NCBI GenBank assembly: GCA_946811185.2
Contig: OX328102.1
Coordinates: 12,215,194-12,279,193, forward strand
Direction: 5' to 3'
DNA from: Hippopus hippopus
Taxonomy: Eukaryota > Mollusca > Bivalvia > Cardiida > Cardiidae
DNA: 64,000 bases
Under the pieces are notes generated by a model. That model did not search any database and was not told the DNA's origin. It was given only the letters and a program-made list of their open reading frames with translations. Shown here one piece after another: positions 17,976-31,510 of the stretch (the stretch's first letter is position 1; the number at the start of each line of letters is the position of its first letter). The translations under genes were made by a program, and so were the position numbers.

Positions 17976-20924
17976 CCCGGCCAGGCAGGTTTCATTCCAG
18001 AATGGCACAAATGTATATAAGAATGTGAATTGAGCAATAATGCACATCTTTGTAGGAGACCGTATTCAAATAAGTATGATGATATCATACTTGATTAAAG
18101 TAAACAGAGCATATCCATTATTTGAACACCAAAGTTTCACCTTTTTTCTTGCATTTAACAGTCCAGTGTCTTTTGTTGTATTCATCCTGAACAAGAAAGA
18201 AAAATTAATTTAGATATCAAAGCTCTAGAAAGCCCCTTTATCATGTTAAATCTTTTGGTAGTACTGATCATAAATGCTGGTTACCAACATTGTCTTTCTT
18301 TTCCACAATATTTTCTATCCTTTGAGTTCAAAGACATAAACCATTATGTGAACTACAATGTATCAACTGCAATTGCTTTGAATTGGAAAGGTCTAAAATT
18401 TTGCTGTTTGGTAAAAGTTAATTTATCATTGGACCTGTTTGACAGAATGGATGGACAGACAAACAGACTGACCAGTGGACTGATGAAATTATCTGTACTT
18501 GAGGTAATATTGCCATATTGATTTCTAGGGCTATGGATTTGTTACAACTTTTGATTATCAAAGCAAACAGTTTATCGAAACATTTTCATCTTTTTACCAT
18601 CAGTGATTTACAAAAATAGACAAAATCAGAGTAAAACTTAAAAGTTTTATAAACATTTATAGGTTCTGGTCCAAATGGCACCCTCCAAAGAGTTTCGAGT
18701 TGTCTTTGGTGACTAAGTGCTTGAATGAGTAATAAGGTCCTGGGTTTGATCTTCAAGATGATGTTTTACTTTTATGGCAGTGTCTTTAGGCAATCCAAGG
18801 TGCATCTCAAGCATAGACTACTTGTAAAACCAACAAAAATACATTAAAAAGTGAGCCGTCAGTCTGATGGTAAGGCTGAAATGCTTTGAAAGGAGAGTAG
18901 AACACAAATCAATTAATTCTAGTTTCAAAAATGATAGGGCCAAAAGAGGCTGATTAAAAATTATGGTCCTTTTTTTTTGAATCGTTATCTGACATCGGTA
19001 TTTGAAATGAAATCATGACTTCTTCGTCATAGTTTGATAACATAGTGTTTCTTAGTTAAAGTTTTGAATAACATTATACAGCTTACTTGCATGGATCAAG
19101 GGAAAAAGTAAAGACTGAGAGTTTTCAGAGATTTAAGTTTGTAAATATTTGTTTGAGTGGAGTTTTATGTTACTTTTCACAGCAGTTCATCTTACTTATT
19201 GTTATTGATTATATTCTTCTCTTTGAAAGTTTCAACAAGTGCTGTGTTTATGGTGCCTTGCTCAAAGGAACTTCCACATCAATGACAGTGCAATCAGGGG
19301 TTGACATAGGATTTCCTGATAACAAACCATTCACCTTGAGCATATAGATGCAGACCACCGCAAGGATACATTACGGTCACCTACAAAAACAAATCTGCAG
19401 AAAAAATATTTCAATGACTTTCAAGTCCATGTCATTACTTTACAAAAAATCTATTCTTAATAATCAATTTATCATATGGGTACTTTTTTGTAATAAAATT
19501 AGATTTGTTGAAAGCCTAAGTAAAACAGGAGTGTTAAAAATGCATTACACCAGATTTTGTTTGGGCAAGTTAAAAGTATCTTTTTCAAAAACTAATGAAC
19601 AATATTCTGCAAAAAAGGGGTTTAGACCAAGATATTATTTCAAGAGAAAATACATAAAGGAATATCCCTTTTTATTTTTCCTTTTCATTCTTTAGTCTTA
19701 GACTCATCTTTGACAGGGTAGTTCTAAATACATTTTAGCATGGCTGACAGATACCATAGATTGAATGATTAGGATTAGTTCAGTTGATATATTCTAGGTA
19801 ATCATTTTACAGGGAACGAGTTTGAGCCCTGGTGCTAACAATTTTGGTAGTGCCTTTTTTTCTCACCTTGGCCACACTGAGAGTACACAGTCATTTCCTG
19901 GTGATCTTACCAACTAACAATTCAAGCAAAATTTTTGGCTCAAAATCTAGTTTTATGCAGCTATAACCAGAATACGGTGCAGAATAGGCTGGGGAAAAAC
20001 TTTTTCTGTCTGTAGTTCTATGCAGTCAAAATGAAGTACAGATTTAAAATATCAAAAACGTAAAAGCAAATTTTACAGAGTTTTATAAGATTTACAACTA
20101 GCATAATTTGGCAATTATATAACAACAGAAAGAAGGAAACATAGATCTACCAAGATTACAAAAAAGAAGCGAATTCCCTCTGTTACAGAAAAAAAAAAAA
20201 AAAAACCATCCCTGCCGTAAGTGGGCCGAATATGGTCCCGCCAAATATACACCCTTTTGCTCCTAACAGGGGGAAAAAAAGGGAAAAGAAATCTAACTCT
20301 AAATCTAGATCAGAATCGACTTTTGTTGAATTCGTTGAAAACAAATGACATGCCAAACAATCCATCAAATATCCAGATCTACAAAGATAAACATACTTAC
20401 AAGTTTGCTCTGGACGAGATGATCTGGGGACGAATGAAATACATACTGCCCGAGGTGTTTCGCTTACTTTATAGAATAAAACTTTCTGTAAAAAATTCAG
20501 AAAACGACATAATGAAAAATGAACGAACTTTTTTATCGGCAAAGGCGCGAAAAAACTTTAAAGAAAAGGTCGACTGGCTCACGCTAAATAGTTCAGCTGC
20601 TTTATTATTTCCCGAAACGTGTATTTCTGTATTCGGAAAATTCCGTACCTCAGACAGATACGGAAGAGCCCGAGTTCCTTCGTATTTAATAAGATCTCGT
20701 GAGGGTCTCGTTGGTAGACTGGATCACTGTTTCAAAGCACGTGATTGTCAAGGGTACCGAAAATCGAACGGAAGAAACGCTGTATGTACCAGCCTTTTAC
20801 ATCACATCCGTCCGCCATGTTTGAATTTGTAAAAATATACTTCCGGTCCAGACAGTTTTTCGAAGTCAATAGGTATGTAACATTTTTACCAGAATTTCTA
20901 CCAATAAGCTCTCGCTGCTCGCTA

Positions 20925-21394
20925 TTATATCAAATACCGGTCTTTTCTTTGGTCTGATATGAGTGATTTATGCAGGTTAACCACATCGCGTATTTATATA
21001 TCATACGACTATGTCATAACGCGGTACCTTTACTGTTTACATGGGTTTACACACGAATGGTTCAAATTGATTTCAGAATTACAGCACAGAAAAAGGTAAG
21101 TAGATAAGATTTTCATTTAATTAGGATAAGCTGAGTCATCAAGCAAAGTGGTACTGTTCGTGAAATTACTCCGAAAACGCTTTTTATTGTCATTGCAATG
21201 CATGTCGAAACAGATGACCCAGTTTTCTCCGACCGTTAAGTTCAAGTGTTAGGCCACCTCTTTCATTACTGAAGAAATAAATTGCTTTATCTCAAAGGCT
21301 ACAAAATACAAATAAAGTTTCGGTGCAAGATCAAGGATGAGTTCAGTCATAATTCAAAATAAAGCAGTGGACAGTGTAGATAAGAGATCACGGG
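20925..21394. repeat. Arm B of large inverted repeat
   Basis: Near-identical reverse complement of about 26475-26955, for example TACCGGTCTTTTCTTTGGTC and CGGAGTAATTTCACGAAC in the right arm. It ends in half of a small GACAGTGTAGATC hairpin element. Confidence 0.75.
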
Positions 21395-22880
21395 CTTTTT
21401 CGTCCCTGGGCTTGTTCGCCCGGGCTTGTTCGTCCAGGCTTGTTCGTCCCATCTGATTTTTCGCTGGCCCGGGCTTGTTCGTCCCACCTTGTTTTAGCAG
21501 TCTTAGTGCCGTTTTCCCTCTTTCAAGGACGACCCCTGCCTCATTTAAAAAGAACACACCTAAAAAAAAAACCTTTTAACGATGAATTATTTGTCATCTC
21601 TAATGGACTAATTAGTACAGATAGCTGTCCCCAAAGGCGATGTTACTTTTTGACTGGTCGCCCCTGGGTGCAGAGACGATCAAGACAAAATCAGTTAAAA
21701 GCTTCGCACAGATTTTGTGCGCAAGTTTGAACTCTTATAATTTCGCAAATAGAGCACAAAACTAGGATTTAAACATACCTGTTGCTTACGTATTTAATAA
21801 CCCTTCGTTTGAAATACAAATATTTTCAATTTAAAAACGCTGAACATAAGAAAAAACCGTGCATTTCATCTGTTACTCGAGTTGTGTACGTCCCGAAAAC
21901 ACACAAAATGGCCGCCACCCACGACAAATTTTATCAGTGTTTTTTCCGAGATTTACATGTTATAAACGACTTCTACCAGCTCTTTAGGTAATGAAAGGTT
22001 TAATAGTTTGTCTTTGGTCATGTTTGTTAATAAAATTTAAATGCATTTCACTGCAATACAGATTAAACCGACGAAAAAGAAAATCAGTATGGCGCTCTAT
22101 CTTTGCTACTGGAAAATTTACGATGAATGTGAGACGGTACGGTGCACAATAAATGTCCAAATATGAAAAAAAATCACCGTAGCGTCTCATTATTGAGACT
22201 AATGGACTAATATGAGATTGACACTAGACTCTCAGTCGGATATACATGTATACATGAGTATCTTCCAACCAAAGGTGTTAATAGTGGATACTTCACTGAT
22301 TCTGACAAGTATGAAAATGTGTTAGCTGCACCTAATCCCCGACTATTTTACTCAACCCAAGAATATCTTACCTTGCAAAAAAAGTCATCCCAATCATTTC
22401 GTTTAGAGAGGAAATCAAAGAAAAGGAAAAATATTAATGGATATGGACTTCCAATTTATAGTGTGTTGTAGGACGGCCGGTACTAAGCCGTCGGACTACT
22501 GGCTGTCGCGAAAAAATGCAACGGTGCTGAAAACGACCTTAAATATGGCGTTGAACAATAAAAACAAACAAACAAACTCTGTGCTCGTTGCCTATTATTG
22601 TAGCTTTTAGCATACGATCATGTGTTTGAACAAATCCCATAGTAAATGATATTTCGCCAACAAACGGCAATCAACTTGCAGTGTTGGAGAATAGACAATA
22701 GTTCAAAATACGACTTAGAGAAAGGCAGAATTAAAGCAATGATATGTATTATTCACTGTACATATTAAATGCGATAGATAAGGTAATGTGGGACGAGCAA
22801 GCCCGGGCAAATAAGCCCAGGGACGAACAAGCCCAGGGACAAACTGGTTTTTGGGACGAACTAGCACGGAGCTGTTCAGT
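21395..22880. mobile_element. 1.5-kb insertion with GGGACGAACAAGCCC ends
   Basis: It is bordered by inverted clusters of GGGCTTGTTCGTCCC (21400-21500) and GGGACGAACAAGCCC (22790-22870). It interrupts a hairpin element that is whole in the opposite arm (26445-26512). A SINE-like tail with GTTGAACAATAAAAACAAAC lies at 22480-22580. No transposase is seen, so it is non-autonomous. Confidence 0.55.
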
Positions 22881-22899
22881 GGAGTCTGATCTTTATCTA

Positions 22900-23760
22900 C
22901 ACTGTCCATAAAGGCGTCAGGTGTCGTCTATGGTATGGAAAGAGTTAAAGAAGGGATTGGAATTTGGACATGTATACAAAGAAAGAAGACAAATATTGAA
23001 AAAAAAAAAAACCTTTAATGGATGTGCCCTTTATTTTCCCCTTTTCCACTTTATTTTCTCCTTTTTCAACAACGTTCCAAGACAAATCCAGTCATTTGAG
23101 CGACATTTGAGTTGTCGTCTGCAAATGTTTTAAAATTAAGTATGAACAAGTCTGAAATTTGCTGTTTGGCAAACACTTAAAAGATTGTGTCCATTTATTC
23201 ATAATGATGATTTGCATACTAGGGCTGCAAGCTAAAATTCTCTATCCACTTCAGCCCAACAAGTCTGTACATCTACATAAGACAAAGAGATAAGATTTGC
23301 TTCTTATCTTTCCATAAATAAAGTACATGAAAATTGAAAAAAAAACTGGGTTTATTTCACCCGTATCTCTCCATGATAAGGCATTAATTTTGACCCTTGT
23401 ACATTTCTCTTTGATTCTTGGAAATTTCATTTTGACTGTTGAACATTTGGGCTTGAAATTTAATGTCTTTGGATTCAGGACCTAGTTAGAGCCTTACGAT
23501 GCAAAGAAAAGCCTTTGTTACCTTGTCTAAACTTTTCCAGTTTCGACGTAGAAAGTTTAATGTTATTAGTTTAGGTTCTTATGGTAATTATTAACAGGAA
23601 TCTTTGCCTGGTTTGATTTTCACTCGCTTTTTCCTGAAGAAAAACAGTTCTAAAAATTTTTTTCCAAATCTAGAATGCATGTTTGTTATGGAAAGTTAGT
23701 TTCTAACTGATGAAATGCACTTGTGTCAAAGAGCCATACAAAAAAGGACTTACTGCTGGT
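22900..23760. repeat. Arm C of large inverted repeat
   Basis: Reverse complement of about 25690-26440; both contain CTAGGGCTGCAAGCTAAAATTC and CTAGAATGCATGTTTGTTATGG in opposite orientation. Bases 23760-25095 between the arms hold no recognised gene. Confidence 0.75.
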
Positions 23761-25099
23761 AACATGCTAACCACAGATTAAAAAAGACTGTTGTTTTCTA
23801 ATTTGGTAATTTTTTAATGTCATATTCCCAATATAAAAAGGAAAACAATTTTTTCTAGCATACCAATGGATATAAATCAGACACAACAACCCTCCTACAA
23901 AATCTACTGCAGTGAGAGTGTGAGGTTACATGGCATGTTGTTATTCTGTCATTAGGTTATTAACTAACCCATTTTCATCGATATAAACGCAAGTTGTGTC
24001 AACAACCGCTGTTCAGTTATGTGAAGTCGATAATAAAAGATATGAGTATTTTAGAGTTTCGGTGGTATTTCCTTAATTTGAGGGACCCATTCAGAGTTAA
24101 TGATGTTTTGAAATATGTTTGTTCACTCTCTAAGGAGTTCGTGGAAAAAGTTAATACTTGTAGTACCATTAACAAAATGTACAATTCAATCTTGTGTTCA
24201 TTGATAAAAATGAAATATTAAGCTTCACTTTTAACCCTTTACAAAACAGAATGTGTTTAACTACTTTAAAGCCAAAACAAAGAGTATAAATACTCAAAAA
24301 GGGGTTATTCATTATTTTCTGAAAGTATGAAAAATATTTCCAGGAATGAAGCAAATGTTTGGCACATTACCAAAACACCAAATATAAGACACTATCATAT
24401 CCAAACTTAAATAAAACTTTTGCAGGCGACAAAATGCACTTCAAGGATAGTCTCTTCAGAAATGGTAAAAATGGATGACCTTGTAAAAATTAGCAGAGGC
24501 TTGCCGTCTTCATGTTCCATTGTAATATCTCAAGACTTATGACTTAACTGTTTCCAGTTGTCAATTTTTGGAATTTAAGATGGTCATATGCTAGCACTTT
24601 TGTACAACTTTCACCATCACTAACTGCAAGTGTCAAGCACTGTCTCTCCTTTCCATTGGCCATGTACTTTAAAACTTCTCCTTTTCCAACAACTGTTATC
24701 CTTAAACTTTAGCCGTATAGCCAACTTCTGTGTTGCTTCAAACAATCTTGCACAGTTGCCATCTGTAATGAACAAATGAATTACCTTTCAACCAAACAGT
24801 ATTATTTTAGAAAAATCCAACTTGAAAAATCTACATGTGGCAAATGCCACTCACATGATAAGGGCAGAAAACACTGAAAAGGTGAGAAAATAATGGTATA
24901 CAGCACGGTATCATCATTGTCTCCATTCCCAACAAGTTTTTTTTTTAATCCTTTTTTCTCTGGATAGTTCAGATTGGGAATAGTTTGGTAAAGGAATTAA
25001 ACTATTATTTGAAGTTTGATCCAGCTTTTCAAGGTACTTCCAATTCTAAAGATAAACCGTACACAAATAACCCTTCTGTGTTCAATCTTTTAACTCTTT

Positions 25100-25590
25100 C
25101 CCAAAGGACAATATTTTAGACGGGTCCAATTTGAAAGCAAAGGCAGACGACAATATTTATACGGCACAAATGATGGGATTTGTATCAGATAGTCTAGAAA
25201 ACATTATGGGAAAAGGAGAAAATGTTGGTTACCAGCATTTTCTCCTTTTCCCGCAATTTTTTAAAAAGGCCTACTTCTCAGGGTCGTTAAAACTTGGGAC
25301 TTTGTGGTAAAAGCTTAAGACAAGCATTGCCATTTGCGATTTTTATTGAATGGTGTTTAACTCTTTTCCTACGACAAAATCTTAGGCTGGTCCAAACTGA
25401 AAGTAATTGCAGACAAATTAGATGTGGCACAAATGATTGAAAATGAAAGCCTCGAAAAGGTTGTTGGAAAAAGGAGAAAATACTGGTTACCAGCGTTGCC
25501 TCCCTTTTCCCACAATATTTGAAAAAGGCTTTTTTGTTAGGGTCGTTAAAACTCGGGATTGGATAGTAAACGGTTAATGACATGTAAATT
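25100..25590. repeat. Foldback elements with GGAGAAAATG-TTGG centre
   Basis: Two adjacent palindromic units with centres at about 25232 and 25485 (GGAGAAAATGTTGGTTACC / CAGCATTTTCTCC), flanked by diverged arms with GCAGACGACAA and AAGGCTT blocks. Relatives occur at 28600-28810, 35225-35425, 36230-36380, 59420-59880 and 60735-60890. Confidence 0.65.
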
Positions 25591-25689
25591 TAATTGACCA
25601 TTTTTATTGGAACATGCTGATAATCACAAATCATTGAAAGCTAATCAACTGAAGAAAAGAAGTGGCAGGAAAGAATTTAATGTTTTTTG

Positions 25690-27195
25690 CGGCATTACGT
25701 CCTTTTTTGTATGGCTCTTTGACCTCACTTTAAGTGCATTTCATCAGTTAGAAACTAACTTTCCATAACAAACATGCATTCTAGATTTGGAAAAAAATAT
25801 CAGAACTATTTTTTTGCAGGAAAAACCGCTGATTTTAGAAAGTGAAAATCGAACTAAGCAAAGATTACCTGTTAATAATTACGATAAGGGACTAAAACTA
25901 ATAACATTAAACTTTCTACGTTGAAATTTGGAAAGTTTAGACAAGGAAACAAAGGCTTTTCTTTGCACCGTAAGGTTCTAACTAGGTCCTGAATCCAAAG
26001 TCATTCACTTTTGGGTCCAAATGTTCAAGAGTCAAAATGGAATTTCCAAGAGTCAAAGAGAAATGTACACGGGTCAAAATTAATGTGTTATCATGGAGAG
26101 ATAAGGGTGAAATAAACACAGTTTTCTTCAATCATTTTCATGTACTTTATTTATGGAAATAAATTAAAGAAGCAACTCTTATCTCCTCGTCTTATATAGA
26201 TGTACAGACTTGTTGGATTGCAGTGGATAGAGAATTTTAGCTTGCAGCCCTAGTATACAAATCATCATGAATGAATGGACACAAACAATCTTCTAAGTGT
26301 TTGCTAAACAGCAAATTTCAGACTTGTTCATATTTAATTTTAATACATTTGCAGACGACAACTCAAATGTCGCTCAAATGACTGGATTTGTCTTTCATGG
26401 CTTGGAACATTGTTGAAAATGGAGAAAATAAAGCTGTTGTGGACAGTGTAAAGATCAGACTCCACTGAACGTGCAGTCTGATCTCTGATCTACACTGTCA
26501 ACTGCTTTATTCTGAATTATGACTGAACTCACTCTTGATCTTGCACCGAAACTGTATTTGTATTTTGTAGCCTTTGAGATAATTAATACAATTTATTTCT
26601 TCAGTAATGAAAAAGGTAGGCCTAACACTTGAACTTACAAGAACGGTCGGAGAAAACTGGGTCATCTGTTTCGACGTGCAGGTATTGCAGTGACAATAAA
26701 AAGCGTTTTCGGAGTAATTTCACGAACAGCACCAATTTACTTGATGACTCAGCTTATCCTAATTAAATAAAAATCTTATCTACTTACCGTTTTATGTGCT
26801 GTAATTCTGAAATCAATTTGAACCTTCCGTGTAAACCCATGTAAACAATGAAGGTACCGCGTTATGACGTAGCCGTATGATATATAAATACGCGATGTGG
26901 TTAACCCTAAATCATTCATATCAGACCAAAGAAAAGACCGGTATTTGATATTATATACACTAATCTCTCTAAATTATTTCATAATTAAATACTTTATTGT
27001 TACTTTTTTGCCTTTTCGTGCCTGAACTGGTAAATTTGAATATTCATGACAGAACTTAGTTTAGCGTACGAAACTAGTTTTGTTTATATAGCGTATGGAG
27101 GAAAAACCTGCAGGAAGCAAAAATTTGACCTAGATAAAGATAGTAGGCTTCGAAAACCGGTATATACATGCACACGTGATGTGGGAACTATGAAA
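25690..27195. repeat. Right arms C', B' and A' of large inverted repeat
   Basis: Contiguous reverse-complement partner of 22900-23760, 20925-21394 and 16986-17280. A complete small hairpin (26445-26512) lies between C' and B'. Confidence 0.75.
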
Positions 27196-29670
27196 AAAAA
27201 AACTCGAGCACCGCATGTGGATGTCAATGCTCGGCTGCAGTTGCTTTTAGTGAAAATTGTAAGTGGAAAAACCGGGCATTACTGTGTCAAAATATTCAGA
27301 TGGTTACCTCTTGTATGGGTTCCCCTTCTGATAGTTAACAACTAACCCAAGTTTGAAGTAAATATGATAATTAACAACTATTCCAAACTTGAAGTAAATG
27401 TCTTCAGTAATGACGATGCTATCATAAGATGTCAAAATATTTCAACATTTAAAGTCAAAAAAGGGCAAAAACGGTTTTAAAAATACTTTGATGGATACCT
27501 GCCCATGTTGTATGGGTTTCCCTTTTGATAGTTAACACCAGTCCGAGTTTGAAGTAAATATCTTCAGTAATGATAGAGATATTATAAAATGATAAACCTT
27601 TTCCATGACAATGCAGACGGCGCCAGGGCTATGAAAATGTCTCAGTGTTGTCCTCGAAAACAGCAGGGCTAAAAATCTAAGTTATTCCATAAAATAAATG
27701 CAATATGGATAAAATTGGCAACACAGCAGGGAACGGAAAATTGCGCAGGAGAAGAAGCTTTTCCTTTGACAAGGAAATGTTAACTTTTTCAAAATTTTAT
27801 TCATACAATAAAAGACTGTTGCATTATTATTCTAGCGATTAAATACAAAGGTAGTAATTGCCACTGTGTTCTGTGACAATTTTTTATTTAGTATAACTTG
27901 TACCTGAGGACAGTTTATGGTGGCTTTGAGATACATTTTTAACATAGAAACATTACTTGTAGCCTGCAAATTTTGACATGTCCAAAGCTTGTTCTGTTTA
28001 GAGTTTACTCTTTACGTTACAAAAGACAAAAGACTTATTAAAATGAGAGTTTTTGTAGAAAACAAATTGAATATGGCTACAGTGATGGAAATTGCCTTTA
28101 AAATGGTAGAAAAATTGCAAAAAGGAAGAAAACTCTGATTACCAGCATTCTTTACTTTTCCAATGTTTTTTTAAACAACATCGTACTCTGCAGTGTCATT
28201 ACAAACTACATCGTACTCCGCAGTGTCGTTCCATCACGGCATCTTTTTGTTGAGGTTAACAAAGAAGCACATTAGGAACATAGCCCCCTTTCCATTTACA
28301 TATACCAACATATCAGAGCTGAATTATTGCGGTGTTCTATGAAATGGAAAAAATAAGTTCTTCACATGTGTTTTAAACAAAGAATTTGTATGGAAAAAAG
28401 AGAGACTTTTCATCAAAAAATCATCAAAAGCCTATCATAATGATTGGTTTAGCAATAAACAAACAAAAACTTGATGTATCGTTTCGGTGTTATTTATCAA
28501 AATGTCAGTTCATACACCAATAAAACAAACTGTTTCTGTATAATTTTGCCCACTCTTACAACCTAAAATGAACATCAAGGACTTCTTTTAACTCTTCACA
28601 AACTAACAAAATCTTAGACCTGTACAAACTGGAACCACTTGCAGAATTTAATCTTATTCAACTGATGTTACTTACCTTTGGAAGGGAAGAAAACGCTGTC
28701 AGAGAAAGAGAAATTATGGTTACCTGCATTTCCCCATTTTCTACAATGTTTACAAAAGCTTTCTTTCTAACGGTGGTAAAAACTTGGGGTTCGTGGTAAA
28801 GGGTTAATTAGATACAAGTTCTAAAGTCACGTCTAGATTCTGCATTATATTATATGCATCATGTCAGGAATCTATGACTAGCATTACATGGTGTGTATTT
28901 GGCGACGACCCAAGGTAAACACACGGGTGTTGGTTGCGTCATGCTCTGCATGACTATTTTTGCGAAATTAACGGGATTTTTTTTTTTACTGTTTTAAGAG
29001 TTCTCATTGAAAATTCATCACGCAAACAAATTCATTTAAAAAGTTTTGTTTTGAAAATATTTTCTTTGGCATTTTCTCGGTATATGTAGACATTGACCCT
29101 CCCCTTTTCCATTTCTAGTTTACATCACGGATAAGTAACTCGTAAAGTGTATGGCGGTTTTGATGGGTGTGTCGTTTAAAACCAATCAGAAACGGCAGTT
29201 GCAGTTCCAGCAAAACAGCGAATAGCGTGATGTTCAGACTGGTTGCAACTTGCGTGCAATAGTCTGAAACGTGGTTACTAAAGCTAGGCTCCATTGGCCC
29301 CCAGCCAAAAGCATGTTTTTTTTTTCAAGCAGTACTAGGCAAATAACCACTAATTAGAACATTGTTGTCAAACTAAGCTGTTCCACTCAGAGCCGATTTC
29401 ACGCGATCAAATGTCGCATCTGCAGCCCTAACTGCTATTTTCCCAACTTTTTACTGCGGTAAAGTAACCATACAGTGGCCATAAATGTCTCTGCAAAGTA
29501 ACGTAGAGTACACGCACTGAAACACCAGGGACTTTGTAACGTCGTAGTGACAACGCCGCGATCCTGGTCTGACGGATAGGTAAAATCGGGAAATTATTTT
29601 ACCAGGACATATTCAGAGTCGTCTGTTGCAAAAAAGGATTAAAAATCACTCTTAATTTTATCCAGTATAT
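27196..29670. other. Intergenic stretch without a recognised gene
   Basis: 27290-27590 holds two diverged units of a TATGGGTT...GATAGTTAACAACT...AAGTTTGAAGTAAATAT repeat (a related piece is near 61570-61640). 28600-28810 holds a foldback relic. The rest is AT-rich with nothing I can assign. Confidence 0.5.
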
Positions 29671-29671
29671 A

Positions 29672-29770
29672 ACATTCTCTCCCAATTGTTTTCTACTTTA
29701 CTGTTACCGTTGAACATAACGTCTATATTGATCTTTGTACGAAACATGCAACTAATCCTATATAAGCCTA
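29672..29770 (+). pseudogene. Partial duplicate of the GPCR TM1 coding region
   Basis: Bases from CTCTCCCAATTGTTTTCTAC to AACATGCAACTAATCC align with 29830-29925 of the GPCR gene, which encodes TM1 (translated FSTLLLPLNITSILIFVRNM versus FSTLMVLLNIPSMLIFVQKM). It ends just before the receptor start, so a truncated tandem copy sits directly upstream. Confidence 0.65.
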
Positions 29771-29794
29771 CCGTTTATATTTTCAGACAAGGTC

Positions 29795-30856
29795 ATGGCG
29801 ATCAACACCTCACACCTCGTGTTTATCATTCTATCTCCAGTATTTTCTACATTGATGGTGCTGTTGAACATCCCATCTATGCTGATATTTGTGCAAAAGA
29901 TGCGACTAACGTCCTTTTCACTGATCATCCTGACAAATATCTGCGCCTGCGATATGTTTGTCTGCTTATTCTCCAACAATTTTTACATCTTCAATATCAC
30001 GCCTCCGCCTAATTTGTGGAAGACAGGTCCCTTAGCCTGTAAGATATTTAAAACAGTTACGATGTTGATGAATGTTTCACAGATCCTGAGCCTGGCAGTT
30101 CTTTGTCAAGATCGTCTACGTCGTCTCACGACGCTTCCCTCAACTCAGTGGAAAAGAAAGCACGGTCTTCTATCACTGTGTGGAATATGGTCTGTATCCT
30201 TCCTTCTCACTATTCCGCGGTTTTTCTTGTTCCAAGAAAAACGAATTCAGAAGTTTTCCGTTCAGATGAATGGGACAGGTATCGACGTCTATACCTGCAA
30301 ACCAGTTGACCTCAATTCGACACCATACATCATCTGCACGTCAATGCTCTTTGTATTTGGGTACGCTTGTCCAAGCATTTATATTCTATCAGTGTTAATC
30401 CGCAGTAAATTGGTAGGATATCATCATCAACAGTTGGTTGGGTCACTGACCAACAGTCACATGACATCGCAAGTCCAGAACATGAACCAAGAACTTTCAA
30501 TGACCTTCAACTTGCTGGGTTTACTCTACGTCGTCATCTGGACACCTTTCTTTGTTTTGTCGCTTCTTGACCTTCAGATGCGGCTATTGATTAATCGCAA
30601 CTTCATGGACCTCAACTTTACCTTCAGGTGTACACTTTTGGTTCTTGGAAGTGCAAAGCCATTGATATATCTATTTTACTTGCCGAAATTCAGACGGGAA
30701 TTCTGCAAGCTCCTTACAAAGGCCAAACCTTCTAATGGTCGTCATGTAGCAAAGGAATACAGTATTTCAGTGTCCAGTAGAGTTCAGGAAACAACTACGA
30801 GTAACTCGGAGTCAATATTCCACAATGTATCCTATCTACTGGAATTAAAAGACTGA
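29795..30856 (+). CDS. Rhodopsin-family (class A) GPCR, 353 aa
   Basis: Single open frame with seven hydrophobic spans: about 8-34, 42-62, 83-105, 124-145, 177-203, 235-258 and 278-296. Family marks are the D53 position in TM2, the Cys82-Cys168 disulfide pair, QDRL at 105-108 in place of DRY, IWTP at 248-251 in place of CWxP, and KPLIY at 288-292 in place of NPxxY, followed by a helix-8-like FRREF. N-glycosylation sequons lie at N4, N67 and N159. It is a plasma-membrane receptor, probably for a peptide or small ligand; subfamily not assignable. The altered DRY and NPxxY motifs suggest a lineage-specific expanded receptor. TTATATTTTCAG just upstream of the ATG could be a 3' splice site, so a non-coding 5' exon is possible. 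Confidence 0.85.
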   Translation: MAINTSHLVFIILSPVFSTLMVLLNIPSMLIFVQKMRLTSFSLIILTNICACDMFVCLFSNNFYIFNITPPPNLWKTGPLACKIFKTVTMLMNVSQILSLAVLCQDRLRRLTTLPSTQWKRKHGLLSLCGIWSVSFLLTIPRFFLFQEKRIQKFSVQMNGTGIDVYTCKPVDLNSTPYIICTSMLFVFGYACPSIYILSVLIRSKLVGYHHQQLVGSLTNSHMTSQVQNMNQELSMTFNLLGLLYVVIWTPFFVLSLLDLQMRLLINRNFMDLNFTFRCTLLVLGSAKPLIYLFYLPKFRREFCKLLTKAKPSNGRHVAKEYSISVSSRVQETTTSNSESIFHNVSYLLELKD

Positions 30857-31088
30857 TGTGACCGTTTCAACATTTACGATGGAATCGTTCTTGGCAAAAA
30901 TTATATAGGAATTTGGCAGACTCCTCTTACATTTCACGGACGAAACTTCAAACCAGACTATTTCGGGTGCAGCCGGACATTACGTGTTGTCCTATGGTTC
31001 TACAGAAGCAACTATGAATTACTCAGATACGTTGATCCACAATGTGTAATAATAAAAAGAAAACACTGATTAGACTTTTTCAACATTT

Positions 31089-31510
31089 GAGCCATGCTCT
31101 TTGAAAAGGGGCTTAATTCATCTGCAAAAGGTCTCGAACAAGGTCAGCCAACGCAGTCCGCGTCAGCTAATCTATCTCGGTATTTTTTGCAATTGTGAAC
31201 TTCCGGCATTTCCATGGACCATTTCACCCCATGAGTCTGTTCGTTGTTAGAAAAAAGAAATGAACCATGCTCTGGCAAAAGGGGGCTTAATGCATCACCG
31301 TGATACATGATACCAGCCCAAATCATCACATAATTATGGATCCATAATAGTCACTTTTTGAACAACTAATTTGATCACGAGGTAGACTGGTCCTTTGACT
31401 TACAGAAAATTGACCAATATCGAAAAGTTTCGGTCCAGGTCAGCAGGCTGACCTGGGTCGATACTTTTCGCAAATGCATTAAGCCCCCGTTTCACAGAGC
31501 ATGGCTCAAA
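31089..31510. repeat. Foldback MITE, ATGCTCTG...GGGGGCTTAATGCAT family
   Basis: The ends are GAGCCATGCTCTTTGAAAAGG and the inverse CACAGAGCATGGCTC, with inner AGGTCAGC...GCTGACCTGGG arms. Sister copies: 54575-54840, 61230-61475 and 62553-62795. Confidence 0.7.

Larger units (their letters stand above)
17281..20924. mobile_element. 3.6-kb insertion between arms A and B, identity unknown
   Basis: On the right side of the big inverted repeat arms A' and B' are contiguous, so this block is extra. Its ends share GCGAGCAGCG in inverted orientation (17296-17305; about 20909-20920). Contents: a poly-C/poly-A tract, an imperfect palindrome (17523-17622), an old SINE, tRNA-like fragments (about 18700-18760 and 19805-19840), and an ORF of 203 codons at 20221-20832 that I do not recognise and do not call a gene. 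Elsewhere no gene is seen. Confidence 0.4.

Noticed and set aside
20221..20832. 203-codon ORF as a host gene
   Set aside because: No family features, inside an insertion rich in repeats, and the translation is of mixed low-complexity character.
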